Origin: Brevundimonas nasdae | Lineage (GTDB): Bacteria > Pseudomonadota > Alphaproteobacteria > Caulobacterales > Caulobacteraceae | Assembly (NCBI RefSeq): GCF_016654005.1 | Contig: NZ_JAEPWN010000002.1 | Location: 372,001-436,000, forward strand | Direction: 5' to 3' | Length of the DNA: 64,000 bases | Shown here: positions 9,225 through 17,245 of the stretch, piece after piece | How the letters are laid out: every line of letters starts with the position of its first letter | Position numbering within the stretch: the stretch's first letter is position 1 | Notes under the pieces: generated by a model | Told to the model about the DNA's origin: nothing | Databases searched by the model: none | The model's input: only the letters and a program-made list of their open reading frames with translations | Translations under genes and position numbers: made by a program

Positions 9225-9882
9225 CGGTCGCCACTGCATTCAGCGCCATGCCCAGACTGGCGAAGGCGCCCGCCGTCGCATCCACCTGAAACGCCCGCGC
9301 CGCTCCAATGCCGTGCGCCGAAACGCCGGTGGCGAACCCGCGCGCGCGGAAATCGTCGATCTTCAGGGCGTTGAGCAGGGGCGTAGCGACCATCGCGCCA
9401 AACACGCCGGCGAACAGGACGATCACCGCCGCCAATGCCGGTACGCCGCCCAACTGCTGCGCCATCTCCATCGCCACCGGGGTCGTGGTGGCGCGCGGGG
9501 CGATGGAGGCCAGGATTTCACGCGGCGCGCCGAACAGGGCCAGTATGCCCACCGCGCTGACCACAGCCGTCACCGCCCCGGCCGCCAGCGCCAGTCCGAT
9601 CGGCACGGCCAGCCGCCGGATCACGGCCCGCTGCGCCCAGATCGGAACCGCCAGCCCGACCACCGCCGGTCCCAGCAGGAAGACCAGCATCTGGGTCGCG
9701 CTGTAATAGGTCGAATAGGGCGTGCGCGTCAGCAACAGCACCCCGATCAGTACCGGCGTCGCCAGCAGGACCGGATGGCACAGCGGATGCCGCCCGCTGC
9801 GCCGCGACAGCCTGTCCGCCCCCTCGAACACGATCAGGGTCGCCGTCAGCCACAGGATCGGCGAGGACATCAGGCCGCTCAT
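9190..9882 (-). CDS. lrgB: LrgB-family membrane protein
   Basis: The 230-residue protein is almost all membrane segments and has the LrgB signatures APRATTTPVAMEMAQQLGG and GFATGVSAHGIGAARAFQ. LrgA/LrgB (CidA/CidB) proteins were first described as holin/antiholin-like modulators of autolysis. Other members act as small-metabolite (glycolate or pyruvate) transporters, so the role here is open. Its ATG overlaps the lrgA stop by 4 nt (ATGA), and it is the last gene of pepP-lrgA-lrgB. Its 3' end runs 35 nt into the convergent patatin gene. Confidence 0.92.
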   Translation of the reverse strand: MSGLMSSPILWLTATLIVFEGADRLSRRSGRHPLCHPVLLATPVLIGVLLLTRTPYSTYYSATQMLVFLLGPAVVGLAVPIWAQRAVIRRLAVPIGLALAAGAVTAVVSAVGILALFGAPREILASIAPRATTTPVAMEMAQQLGGVPALAAVIVLFAGVFGAMVATPLLNALKIDDFRARGFATGVSAHGIGAARAFQVDATAGAFASLGMALNAVATATLLSVLALLI

Positions 9883-10247
9883 GCCTGTTCCTGCTCGTCA
9901 GGGCCAAACCGCCGCACGGCCCAGCGGAACACCAGCGCCGTCACGGACAGGGTCAGCAGAACCGAAATCACCGTCGCCACGACAATGCCTACGCCATAAC
10001 GCGACAGGGCCGCGCCTTCGTCGATCAGGCCCACAGCCGCCGGCACGAACATGATCGACAGATGCGCCGTCAGCCAGCCGGTGACCGCCTCCAGCGTCGG
10101 ACGTTCCTTGCGCACCAACGCCAGCCACCCGACCAGCAGCACCATGCCGATCACCGCCCCCGGCAGGGGCAGACCCGTCAGCCGATGGATCGCCTCACCC
10201 GCCAACTGGCACACCAGCAGCAGGGCGATGGCGCCGATCATGGTCAT
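9879..10247 (-). CDS. lrgA: LrgA/CidA-family membrane protein
   Basis: The 122-residue protein has four predicted membrane helices and the CidA/LrgA pattern, including LTGLPLPGAVIGMVLLVGWLAL and MFVPAAVGLIDEGAALSRYG. LrgA proteins form holin-like oligomers with LrgB or support small-molecule transport. The gene begins 13 nt after the pepP stop and overlaps lrgB by 4 nt, so translation of the pair is probably coupled. A second in-frame ATG two codons downstream is a possible alternative start. Confidence 0.9.
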   Translation of the reverse strand: MTMIGAIALLLVCQLAGEAIHRLTGLPLPGAVIGMVLLVGWLALVRKERPTLEAVTGWLTAHLSIMFVPAAVGLIDEGAALSRYGVGIVVATVISVLLTLSVTALVFRWAVRRFGPDEQEQA

Positions 10248-10260
10248 GCGCTCAGGCCGG

Positions 10261-12072
10261 TCACAGCGGCGCGCAGGCCTGCGTCAGCCAGGCCAGGACT
10301 TCGCCCTCCAGCAGAGGCCCGACCTTGGCCAGGGTCTCGGCATGATAGGCGTCGACATAGGCCCGCTCGTCCGCCGTCAGCATGTCCGCGTCGATCAGGC
10401 GGCGATCATGCGGCGCAAAAGTCAGTTGCTCGAAGCCGTGCATGGGCCGCTCGCCGCCTTCGGGAACCGTCGCAGGCGTCACCACCTGCAGGGTCTCGAT
10501 GCGGATGCCCCAGTGGCCTTCGCGGTAATAGCCCGGCTCGTTCGACAGGATCATGCCTTCCAGCAGCGGCTGGGCCGTGCCCCATTTCGCGATCCGCTGC
10601 GGCCCTTCATGGACGCCCAGATAGGAGCCGACGCCGTGGCCGGTGCCGTGGTCGTAATCCAGCCCGGCGTTCCACATCGGCGCGCGAGCGATGGCGTCCA
10701 GGGCCATGCCGCTGGTCCCCGCGGGGAAGCGGATGGTGGCCATGGCGATGTGCGCCTTCAGCACCAGGGTGAACATGCGTTTCTGGTCCGCCGTCGGCTC
10801 TCCCACAGCCATGGTGCGGGTCACATCCGTCGTGCCGTCCAGATACTGGCCGCCGCCGTCGACCAACAGCAGCGAGCCCTTTTCGACATGGCGGATCGTG
10901 CCGCCGACGGGCTTGTAGTGCGGCAGGGCGCCGTTCGGCCCTGCGCCCGCGATGGTGTCGAAGCTGAGATCCTTCAGCGCGCCGGTCTCTTCGCGGAACC
11001 GCTCCAGCGCCTTAACCACCGTGCGCTCGTCCGGCAGGGTGTCCTGCACCACCGTATCGACCCAGTGCAGGAACCGCGTCAGGGCGGCGCCGTCGCGGAT
11101 ATGGGCCTTGCGGCTGCCTTCGATCTCAACGGCGTTCTTGGACGCGCGCGGAATGGCGCAGGGGTCCGCCCCGCGCACCACCGTCGTCCCCGCCTGCTCC
11201 AGACGGTCGAAATACCAGGCGGACGACAGGGCCGGATCAACCAGCACCTTCTGGCCGCTCAGACCCTCCAACGCCTTGGCCAGACGTTCGGTCGCCACGA
11301 TCTGCACCGCGTCGCCCAGCCATTCCGGCAGTTCATTGGTCACCTTGGCCGGGTCGAGGAACAGCCGCGCCGTGCCATCCGTCGCCAGCAGGGCCTGACC
11401 GATCGGCAGCGGCGAACGGATCACGTCGCCCCCGCGAACATTGAACAGCCACGCAATCGAGGACGGCGCCGTCAGCAGAACCGCGTCCGCTCCCGCATCC
11501 GCCACGGCCTCGCCGATCCGCGCCCGTTTCAAGGCGTGGCTCTCGCCGGAATAGACATCCGGATGCGGCACGACGGGGGCCGTCGGCTGGGCCGGGCGCG
11601 CATCGCCCCAGGCCAGATCCAGTGGGTTGACCGCGACGGCCTTCAGTTCCGCACCTGCCTTCTGCGCCGCGCGCTTCAACGGGATCAAGGCGTCGGGGCT
11701 GTGCAGGCGCGGGTCATAACCGATCACAGCCCCCTTGGCCGCCGTCTCCAGATAGGCGGCGACATCGTTCAGGTCGCGCCGCTCGAACAGGGCCGGATCG
11801 GTCTGGGCCTTCACCTGCACGGTGTAGCGGCCATCGGTGAACATGCTGGCCCGATCCTGGAACACCACCGCCGCCCCGGCCGAGCCAGTGAAGCCCGTCG
11901 CCCAGGCCAGACGCTCGTTGGCGTCGGGCAGATATTCGTTCTGATGCTCGTCCTCGTGCGGGATCAAAAAGCCGTCCAGGCCCTGCTTGGCCATTTCGGC
12001 CCGCAGCAGAGGCAGGTGCTTGGCTCCAAAGGACGGATCGGTGGTTTCGTCAAAGGTCTGGCGCATGGCCAT
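10261..12072 (-). CDS. pepP: Xaa-Pro aminopeptidase (peptidase M24B, three-domain type)
   Basis: The enzyme removes N-terminal residues that precede proline. It is 603 residues long, the size of the three-domain eukaryote-like aminopeptidase P rather than the 440-residue E. coli type. Two creatinase-like N-domains (1-310) precede the pita-bread catalytic domain. The metal ligands appear as D in VDGGGQY, D in DVTRT, H in GTGHGVGSY, E in SNEPGYY and E near IRIETLQ, so a two-metal site is intact. It diverges from the SDR gene with about 110 bp between. lrgA follows 13 nt downstream, an uncommon partnership. Confidence 0.94.
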   Translation of the reverse strand: MAMRQTFDETTDPSFGAKHLPLLRAEMAKQGLDGFLIPHEDEHQNEYLPDANERLAWATGFTGSAGAAVVFQDRASMFTDGRYTVQVKAQTDPALFERRDLNDVAAYLETAAKGAVIGYDPRLHSPDALIPLKRAAQKAGAELKAVAVNPLDLAWGDARPAQPTAPVVPHPDVYSGESHALKRARIGEAVADAGADAVLLTAPSSIAWLFNVRGGDVIRSPLPIGQALLATDGTARLFLDPAKVTNELPEWLGDAVQIVATERLAKALEGLSGQKVLVDPALSSAWYFDRLEQAGTTVVRGADPCAIPRASKNAVEIEGSRKAHIRDGAALTRFLHWVDTVVQDTLPDERTVVKALERFREETGALKDLSFDTIAGAGPNGALPHYKPVGGTIRHVEKGSLLLVDGGGQYLDGTTDVTRTMAVGEPTADQKRMFTLVLKAHIAMATIRFPAGTSGMALDAIARAPMWNAGLDYDHGTGHGVGSYLGVHEGPQRIAKWGTAQPLLEGMILSNEPGYYREGHWGIRIETLQVVTPATVPEGGERPMHGFEQLTFAPHDRRLIDADMLTADERAYVDAYHAETLAKVGPLLEGEVLAWLTQACAPL

Positions 12073-12182
12073 CCCCTAGGCCCCTGCCGCCTTCTGCTCA
12101 AGACATGGGACAACTTGTCTTGGAACAGCCTGCCGCCCGTCCTGTTGACCTTGGGCATCCCAAAACACGAAAGGACAAAGCG

Positions 12183-12941
12183 ATGGCTCGCTTCACCGGA
12201 AAAACTGTAATTGTCACTGGCGCTGGCTCAGGCATCGGCCAGGCCGCCGTTCAGCGGTTTGCGTCGGAAGGCGCCAATGTGCTGGCCGCGGATCTGAACA
12301 CTGAGGCCATGACGGCTTTCTACGGCGACAACGTCGTCGCCCACCAGGTCGACGTGTCCAAACTGGATCAGGTCGAGGCCATGGTGAAGGCCGCCGTCGA
12401 TCGGTTCGGTCAGTTGGACGTTATCGTGAACAACGCGGGCGTCCTGTGCGAGGGGACGGTCACCGAAGTCTCTCTTGATGACTATCGCAAGGTCATGAAC
12501 ATCAATGTCGACGGCGTCTTCTATGGCTGTCGCGCCGCCTATCCCGAACTGAAGAAGACCAAGGGCTGCATCGTCAACACCAGCTCCATCTCCGGTCTGG
12601 GCGGCGATGGTTCGATGGTCGGCTACAACATGTCCAAGGGCGCGGTGACCCAGCTGACCCGGGCCCTGGCGCGCGACAGCGGACGTGACGGCGTTCGGAT
12701 CAATGCCGTGGCGCCGACCCTGGTCCACACCAACCTGACCGCCGAGATGAACGAGGACAAACCGCTGATGGACGCCTTCGCCAAGGCCATCCCTCTGGGA
12801 CGCGGCGCACAGCCTGAAGAGATCGCTGCGGTGATCGCCTTCCTGGCGTCAGACGACGCCAGCTTCGTCCACGGACACGTCATGCCCGTGGACGGCGGCC
12901 TGAACGGCTCGAACGGCCAACCCGACTCGAGCGAGTTCTGA
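12183..12941 (+). CDS. Short-chain dehydrogenase/reductase (classical SDR)
   Basis: The 252-residue protein is a classical NAD(P)-dependent SDR. It has the nucleotide-binding T12-G-A-G-S-G-I-G19, N83-N-A-G86, a catalytic serine near 135-137 and Y148-N-M-S-K152. The acidic residue D37 at the end of beta-strand 2 favours NAD over NADP. The start at 12183 is preferred because AAAGGA lies about 8 nt upstream and the protein begins directly before the first strand. The frame is open for 26 codons upstream, but that stretch has no SDR character. The substrate cannot be told from sequence. The stop codon directly abuts the prmA stop on the other strand. Confidence 0.9.
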   Translation: MARFTGKTVIVTGAGSGIGQAAVQRFASEGANVLAADLNTEAMTAFYGDNVVAHQVDVSKLDQVEAMVKAAVDRFGQLDVIVNNAGVLCEGTVTEVSLDDYRKVMNINVDGVFYGCRAAYPELKKTKGCIVNTSSISGLGGDGSMVGYNMSKGAVTQLTRALARDSGRDGVRINAVAPTLVHTNLTAEMNEDKPLMDAFAKAIPLGRGAQPEEIAAVIAFLASDDASFVHGHVMPVDGGLNGSNGQPDSSEF

Positions 12942-13808
12942 TCAGCCCTTGCGCAGTTGCAGGGCGCTCCAGGCGTCATGGTGGATGGTCTGTTCGACCA
13001 CGAAGCCCAGCGGCAGGTAGGCGTCCAGCACCCGCTCCTCCTGCGTGCGCAGCAGACCCGACAGGATGGCGACCCCGCCCGACTTCAGCGCGGCGCCGAT
13101 CTCGGGGGCCAGTTCGACCAGGGGGGCGGCCAGGATGTTGGCGAACACCAGATCATACGGCAGGTGCTGGGCGATCCGCGGATCGCTCAGGCCGTCGGCG
13201 AAATAGAAGTCGCACCTGGCGTCGTTGATCTCGGCGTTCTCATTGGCGATGCGGGCCGAGGGTTCGTCGATGTCGGTGCCGACGGCGATCGGCGTGCCCG
13301 TCTTGGCCGCAGCGATGGCCAGAACGCCCGTGCCGCAGCCGACGTCCAGAACCTTCTGGAAGCTCTCGGTCTTCAACAGATTGTCGAAGGCCTCCAGGCA
13401 GCCGACGGTGGTGCCATGATGGCCCGTGCCGAAGGCGGCACCCGCATCGATCTTCAGGTTCACGCGCCCTTCCGGCACCTTGCCCTGATCGTGAGCGCCA
13501 TAGACGAAGAAGCGTCCGGCCTCGACCGGCGGCAGCCCGGACAGCGACATGGCCAGCCAGTCGGCGTCGGCCAGCTTCTCGACCACAACCTCAAGCCCCC
13601 CGTGATCCCGCAGGATGGCGGCCATGCGTTCGGCCTCGTCATTCGTGGTCGGGAAGCCGTCGATGCGCCAGATTCCCTTGTCCTCGTCTTCCTCGAGGAT
13701 GGAATAGGTCGCCCCTTCCAGCAGCACGTCGGCGTCAACCGCCTCGGCGGCGCTTTCAGCCGCGGCTCGCGCACCGCGTGCGATTATCTGAACTGCAGAC
13801 TCGGACAT
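12942..13808 (-). CDS. prmA: Ribosomal protein L11 methyltransferase
   Basis: PrmA trimethylates ribosomal protein L11 using SAM. The 288-residue protein has a small N-terminal substrate-recognition domain (to about 110) and a class I methyltransferase domain. The latter contains [16 protein letters not shown], motif [16 protein letters not shown] and the PrmA-typical [14 protein letters not shown]. Length and motif order match the family. Its stop codon abuts that of the SDR gene in the shared sequence TGATCA. It is divergently placed from the H1-like gene with about 100 bp between. Confidence 0.95.
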   Translation of the reverse strand: MSESAVQIIARGARAAAESAAEAVDADVLLEGATYSILEEDEDKGIWRIDGFPTTNDEAERMAAILRDHGGLEVVVEKLADADWLAMSLSGLPPVEAGRFFVYGAHDQGKVPEGRVNLKIDAGAAFGTGHHGTTVGCLEAFDNLLKTESFQKVLDVGCGTGVLAIAAAKTGTPIAVGTDIDEPSARIANENAEINDARCDFYFADGLSDPRIAQHLPYDLVFANILAAPLVELAPEIGAALKSGGVAILSGLLRTQEERVLDAYLPLGFVVEQTIHHDAWSALQLRKG

Positions 13809-13905
13809 TTCTCAAACACCGCTAATATGACGAATCGTTGCGAACTGGCGCATGGTCCTACCGTCGCCGCCGCGTTTTTGATCAAACCGAGGGGTCGGGG
13901 AATAC

Positions 13906-14550
13906 ATGGCTAAGTCACCAACTACGTCTAAACCTGCGTCGCCTAAGGCGGCGCCTGCCGCTTCCAAGCCTAAAGCCGCGCCGAAGTCGAGCGCTGTGAA
14001 GGCTGCTGTTGAGAAAACTGCGGCGCCCAAGGCGGCGAAACCGGCTGCTGTGAAGGCTGCGCCCAAGGCTGCTGCGGCCAAACCCGCCGCTGCGAAGACC
14101 ACCGCCGCCAAGGCCGCGCCTGCAAAGGCCGCCGCTGCGAAGGCGCCAGCCAAACCCAAGGCTGAGGCCAAGACCGCCGCGCCGAAGGCTGCTGCGAAAC
14201 CGGCCGCTGCGAAACCGGCCGCTGCGAAAACCGCCGCCAAGCCTGCTGCAAAACCAGCCGCGCCGAAAACGGCCGCGCCCAAGTCCGTAAAGGCCGCTGC
14301 ACCCACGGCGGATAAGCCCAAGGCAGCCGTCAAGGCTGCTCCCGCCGCCCCGGCTGCGCCCAAATCCGTCGTTGAGGCGCCCAAGCCTGTCGTCACGCCC
14401 GCCGTCGCCGCAGCCGCGCCTGTTGCGCCGACGCCGGCCCCGGTCGTCGAAACACCCAAGCCAGCCCCTGCCGCTGCGACGCCTGCGCCCCAAACCGAAA
14501 GCAAGGGCTTGTTCGCCAAGCTGGGCGACTGGATCTTCGGCAAGCGCTGA
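13906..14550 (+). CDS. Histone H1-like Ala/Lys/Pro-rich protein
   Basis: The 214-residue protein is built almost only from Ala, Lys and Pro, in loosely repeated AAKPAAAK / APKAA units through residue 155. A more Val/Pro/Thr-rich section follows, ending in a distinct tail GLFAKLGDWIFGKR that could form an amphipathic helix. Long KA-rich tails of this type are seen in bacterial H1-like nucleoid proteins and bind DNA by charge. There is no folded HU/H1 globular domain, so DNA binding is an inference. Low complexity makes length prone to vary between strains. A hairpin terminator follows at 14573. Long frames on the opposite strand are by-products of the repetitive GC-rich codons. Confidence 0.8.
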   Translation: MAKSPTTSKPASPKAAPAASKPKAAPKSSAVKAAVEKTAAPKAAKPAAVKAAPKAAAAKPAAAKTTAAKAAPAKAAAAKAPAKPKAEAKTAAPKAAAKPAAAKPAAAKTAAKPAAKPAAPKTAAPKSVKAAAPTADKPKAAVKAAPAAPAAPKSVVEAPKPVVTPAVAAAAPVAPTPAPVVETPKPAPAAATPAPQTESKGLFAKLGDWIFGKR

Positions 14551-14572
14551 TTTCAGATTACCGACGAACCGG

Positions 14573-14606
14573 ATCGCCGGGCGGAGCACTCCGTCCGGCG
14601 ATTTGC
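14573..14606 (+). terminator. Terminator of the H1-like gene
   Basis: ATCGCCGG (14573-14580) pairs with CCGGCGAT (14595-14602), with an inner CGGA/TCCG extension. It is followed by TTTGCGTTT. It lies 23 bp after the stop of the H1-like gene. Confidence 0.75.
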
Positions 14607-14667
14607 GTTTAAGGTCCACGCAGGCGGCTGCAATGGGCCGCAAGACAGATTGAGACGGAGACGACAT

Positions 14668-14850
14668 ATGGCGGGACTGAAAGACAAACGCGGCTTCATC
14701 GACAAGGACCGCCTGGACCTGTCCGAGCGTCAGGCCGTCGAATACTGGATGAAGCGCTGGGGCGTGACCCGCGACCAGATCACCGCCGCCCACCGCAAGG
14801 TCGGCCGCATGACCAAGGACATCGCCGCCGAACTGGGCAAGAAGCGCTGA
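14668..14850 (+). CDS. Small DUF3606 protein
   Basis: This 60-residue protein reads MAGLKDKRGFIDKDRLDL and continues with ERQAVEYWMKRWGVTRDQITAAH, the usual core of DUF3606 proteins. These are small and of unknown function, often found near stress genes. The start at 14668 is chosen because a purine-rich ACGGAGAC sits just upstream. The six codons that extend the frame further upstream code only for Arg/His. Its stop codon abuts that of the convergent LysR gene (TGATCA). Confidence 0.8.
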   Translation: MAGLKDKRGFIDKDRLDLSERQAVEYWMKRWGVTRDQITAAHRKVGRMTKDIAAELGKKR

Positions 14851-15747
14851 TCAGCGCAAATGTTCGGCCAGGAAGTCGACAAACACCCGCACCCGCGCCG
14901 GCATGTTGGCGCCGCCGACGAAGACAGCGTGGATCGGTTCGCGGTCGCCGGGATTGAACGCCTCCAGCAGCGGGACCAGCCGCCCGCTTTCGACCGCATC
15001 CCCCACGCTGAAGGCGCCAACGCGCGTCACCCCCACGCCGTCCATCGCCAACTGGGTCAGGGTCTCGCCATTATTGGCCTCGACCGATCCCCTGACCGTC
15101 AGGGCATAGTCGCGCCCGTCCCTGCGGAAGGGCCAGACGGGTTCGGTGCGGCGAAAGTTGAAGTTCAGACAGTCGTGATCCAGCAGGTCTTCCGGAACCT
15201 GTGGCACGCCGCGTCGGGCCAGATATTCGGGCGAGGCGACGATGATCCGTCCCGTCTCCCCCAGTCGCCGCGCGGTCAGGGGACTGTCGGCCAGCGGCCC
15301 GAACCGTATCGCCACATCCGCCTGCCCCGCCGCCACATCGACCACGGCATCCGTAAGATTGATGTCGACCAGAATGTGCGGGAAAAGCCTGACGAACTCG
15401 CCCAGCAGCGGCACAACGACCAGACGCCCGTGCGCCAGGGCCGCGCTGACCCGGATGCGGCCGCGCGGCGCCCCCTGATCGGCGATGCTCTGCTCCGCGT
15501 CGTCCAGATCCGCCAGAATTCGACGCGCCGCGCTCTGATAGGCCTGGCCTTCCGCCGTCAGGGTCAGCACCCGCGTGGTGCGCAACATCAGCCGCACGCC
15601 CAGCCGAGCCTCGATCCGGTCGATCGTCCGGCTGACCGCTGACGGCGTCAGCCCCAGGGCGCGCCCCGCGGCGGAGAAGCTGCCGCTTTGCGCCACGGCC
15701 GCAAAAACCTCCAGTTCCCGCGCCCGATCCGCTCCATTCGTCTGCAT
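14851..15747 (-). CDS. LysR-family transcriptional regulator
   Basis: The 298-residue protein has the LysR layout. A winged helix-turn-helix at about 10-68 (VAQSGSFSAAGRALGLTPSAVSRTIDRIEARLGVRL) is followed by a periplasmic-binding-like effector domain from about 95 (GRIRVSAALAHGRLVVVPLL). It is most like the subgroup that controls a divergent transporter or reductase gene. The divergent neighbour is an MFS exporter, 118 bp away, which is therefore its likely target. The inducer cannot be predicted. Confidence 0.93.
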   Translation of the reverse strand: MQTNGADRARELEVFAAVAQSGSFSAAGRALGLTPSAVSRTIDRIEARLGVRLMLRTTRVLTLTAEGQAYQSAARRILADLDDAEQSIADQGAPRGRIRVSAALAHGRLVVVPLLGEFVRLFPHILVDINLTDAVVDVAAGQADVAIRFGPLADSPLTARRLGETGRIIVASPEYLARRGVPQVPEDLLDHDCLNFNFRRTEPVWPFRRDGRDYALTVRGSVEANNGETLTQLAMDGVGVTRVGAFSVGDAVESGRLVPLLEAFNPGDREPIHAVFVGGANMPARVRVFVDFLAEHLR

Positions 15748-15865
15748 CTTTGCGTCCAGATCAAAAATCCTTGGCCTGATGACGACCTACCGCCGATGCG
15801 GCCCTGCGTCCATCTGTCCGGCCTAGATGAACCCCTCCCCGGCCTTTCCGCCAAGGTTGCCACAT

Positions 15866-17035
15866 ATGAAGCTGAACCCTCCCCTTCTCGCCCTCGCCGC
15901 CGGGGCCTTCGGCATCGGCGTGACCGAGTTCGCGCCCATGGGCCTGTTGCCCGTCATCGCCACCGATCTGGGCGTCTCCATTCCTACGGCAGGTCTGCTG
16001 ATCAGCGCCTATGCCCTGGGCGTCATGCTGGGTGCGCCGCTGATGACCCTGACGACGGGCCGTGTGCCGCGCCGTGCCCTGCTGATCGGGCTGGTCGCCA
16101 TCTTCACCCTGGGCAATCTGCTGTCCGCAATATCCACCGACTACAACACCCTGCTGATCGCACGGGTCATCACCTCGCTGAACCACGGCGCCTTCTTCGG
16201 CGTCGGCTCCATCGTCGCCGCCAGCCTCGTGCCGCCGAACCGTCAGGCGGGCGCCGTCGCCGCCATGTTCATGGGTCTGACCATCGCCACCGTCCTGGGG
16301 GTGCCGCTATCAACCTGGGCCGGTGACGTGCTGGGCTGGCGCGCCTCCTTCTGGGCCATCGCCGCCATCGGCCTGATCGTCATGATTGCGCTTCGCCTGA
16401 CACTGCCGAAACTGCCGGCGCCGACGGACAGCAATCCGCTGGCGGAACTGAAGGTTCTGGGGCGCGGCCCCGTGCTGTCGGCCCTGGTCCTGACCGTAAT
16501 CGGCTCCAGCGCCATGTTCACCGTCTTCACCTATATCGCCCCCATCCTGCGGGACGTCACCCACGCCTCCATCGGCTTCATCACTGCCATGCTGGTGATC
16601 TATGGCCTGGGCCTGACGGTCGGGAACTGGCTGGGCGGCAAGTTCGCGGACAAGTCAGTCGACCGCACCCTGATCATCACCTTGACCTCGCTGGCCGCCA
16701 TTCTGGTCGTCTTCGCCTTCATCATGCCGTTCGCGGCGCCCAGTTCGGTGGTCATCTTCATCTGGGGCGTGGCCAGCTTCGCCCTGGTGCCGCCGCTACA
16801 GGTGCGGGTCATGGCCGCCGCTGCGGACGCGCCCAATCTGGCCTCATCGGTCAACATCGGCGCCTTCAACCTCGGCAACGCCATCGGCGCAGCGGTCGGC
16901 GGTGCCGTGATCGCAGGCGGGCTGGGCTATCCGGCGGTCGCCATCGCCGGAGCCGTCTCGGCGGGACTAGGTCTGGCGCTGGTCCTGATCCTCAGCCGCA
17001 AACGCGCGCCTGTTGCGGCCTCCGCCGCCTGCTGA
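15866..17035 (+). CDS. MFS transporter, AraJ/YdhP-like sugar or drug efflux family
   Basis: The 389-residue membrane protein has 12 predicted helices in two halves and MFS family 1 features. These include the N-terminal FGIGVTEFAPMGLLPVIATDLGVS, typical of the AraJ/YdhP/SotB efflux group, and a loop 2-3 motif around GAPLMTLTTGRVPRR. The ATG at 15866 is preferred over one 13 codons upstream because an AAGGT precedes it and the hydrophobic sequence starts directly after. It diverges from the LysR regulator at 15747. The exported compound is unknown. A strong terminator follows. Confidence 0.9.
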   Translation: MKLNPPLLALAAGAFGIGVTEFAPMGLLPVIATDLGVSIPTAGLLISAYALGVMLGAPLMTLTTGRVPRRALLIGLVAIFTLGNLLSAISTDYNTLLIARVITSLNHGAFFGVGSIVAASLVPPNRQAGAVAAMFMGLTIATVLGVPLSTWAGDVLGWRASFWAIAAIGLIVMIALRLTLPKLPAPTDSNPLAELKVLGRGPVLSALVLTVIGSSAMFTVFTYIAPILRDVTHASIGFITAMLVIYGLGLTVGNWLGGKFADKSVDRTLIITLTSLAAILVVFAFIMPFAAPSSVVIFIWGVASFALVPPLQVRVMAAAADAPNLASSVNIGAFNLGNAIGAAVGGAVIAGGLGYPAVAIAGAVSAGLGLALVLILSRKRAPVAASAAC

Positions 17036-17043
17036 CCCAGGTT

Positions 17044-17079
17044 CCGCACGGTCTGCTCGCGCAGATCGTGCGGTCTTTT
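17044..17079 (+). terminator. Terminator of the MFS gene
   Basis: CCGCACGGTCTGC (17044-17056) pairs with GCAGATCGTGCGG (17061-17073) around a TCGC tetraloop, with one G-T pair. TCTTTT follows. It lies 9 bp after the MFS stop. Confidence 0.88.
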
Positions 17080-17112
17080 GCGCTGCTCAGCAGGCGCAAA
17101 AACCATGAATAC

Positions 17113-17245
17113 TTGACTTTGGCGAAGGGACTTCTATATCGCACCCAGCCTCGGGACAGGTCTGCGATACGCGCCGCCCGCTCGCCCACAGAGGGGCGGT
17201 TCCGTTGCTTGATGCACGCAGACGCTTTTCTCTCCCTAAGGATTC
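17113..17245 (+). promoter_or_regulatory. Promoter and long leader of the DEAD-box helicase gene
   Basis: TTGACT (17113-17118) and TATATC (17135-17140) are separated by 16 nt and fit a housekeeping promoter. Transcription would start near 17147 and leave a leader of about 100 nt before the ATG at 17246. The leader contains the self-complementary stretch CCGCCC (near 17176) / GGGGCGG (near 17193) and ends in a TAAGGA ribosome-binding site. Leaders of this kind on RNA-helicase genes can respond to cold. That function is inferred. Confidence 0.5.

Noticed and set aside
10051..12210. 719-codon open frame on the plus strand
   Set aside because: It is antisense to pepP and lrgA, whose active-site motifs are intact. 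The product is Arg/Gln/His-rich noise.
13812..14793. Two Gly/Ala/Arg-rich open frames antisense to the H1-like gene
   Set aside because: Repetitive AAG/GCC codons read backwards give long stop-free frames. They have no family similarity, and the plus-strand protein has a normal start and terminator.
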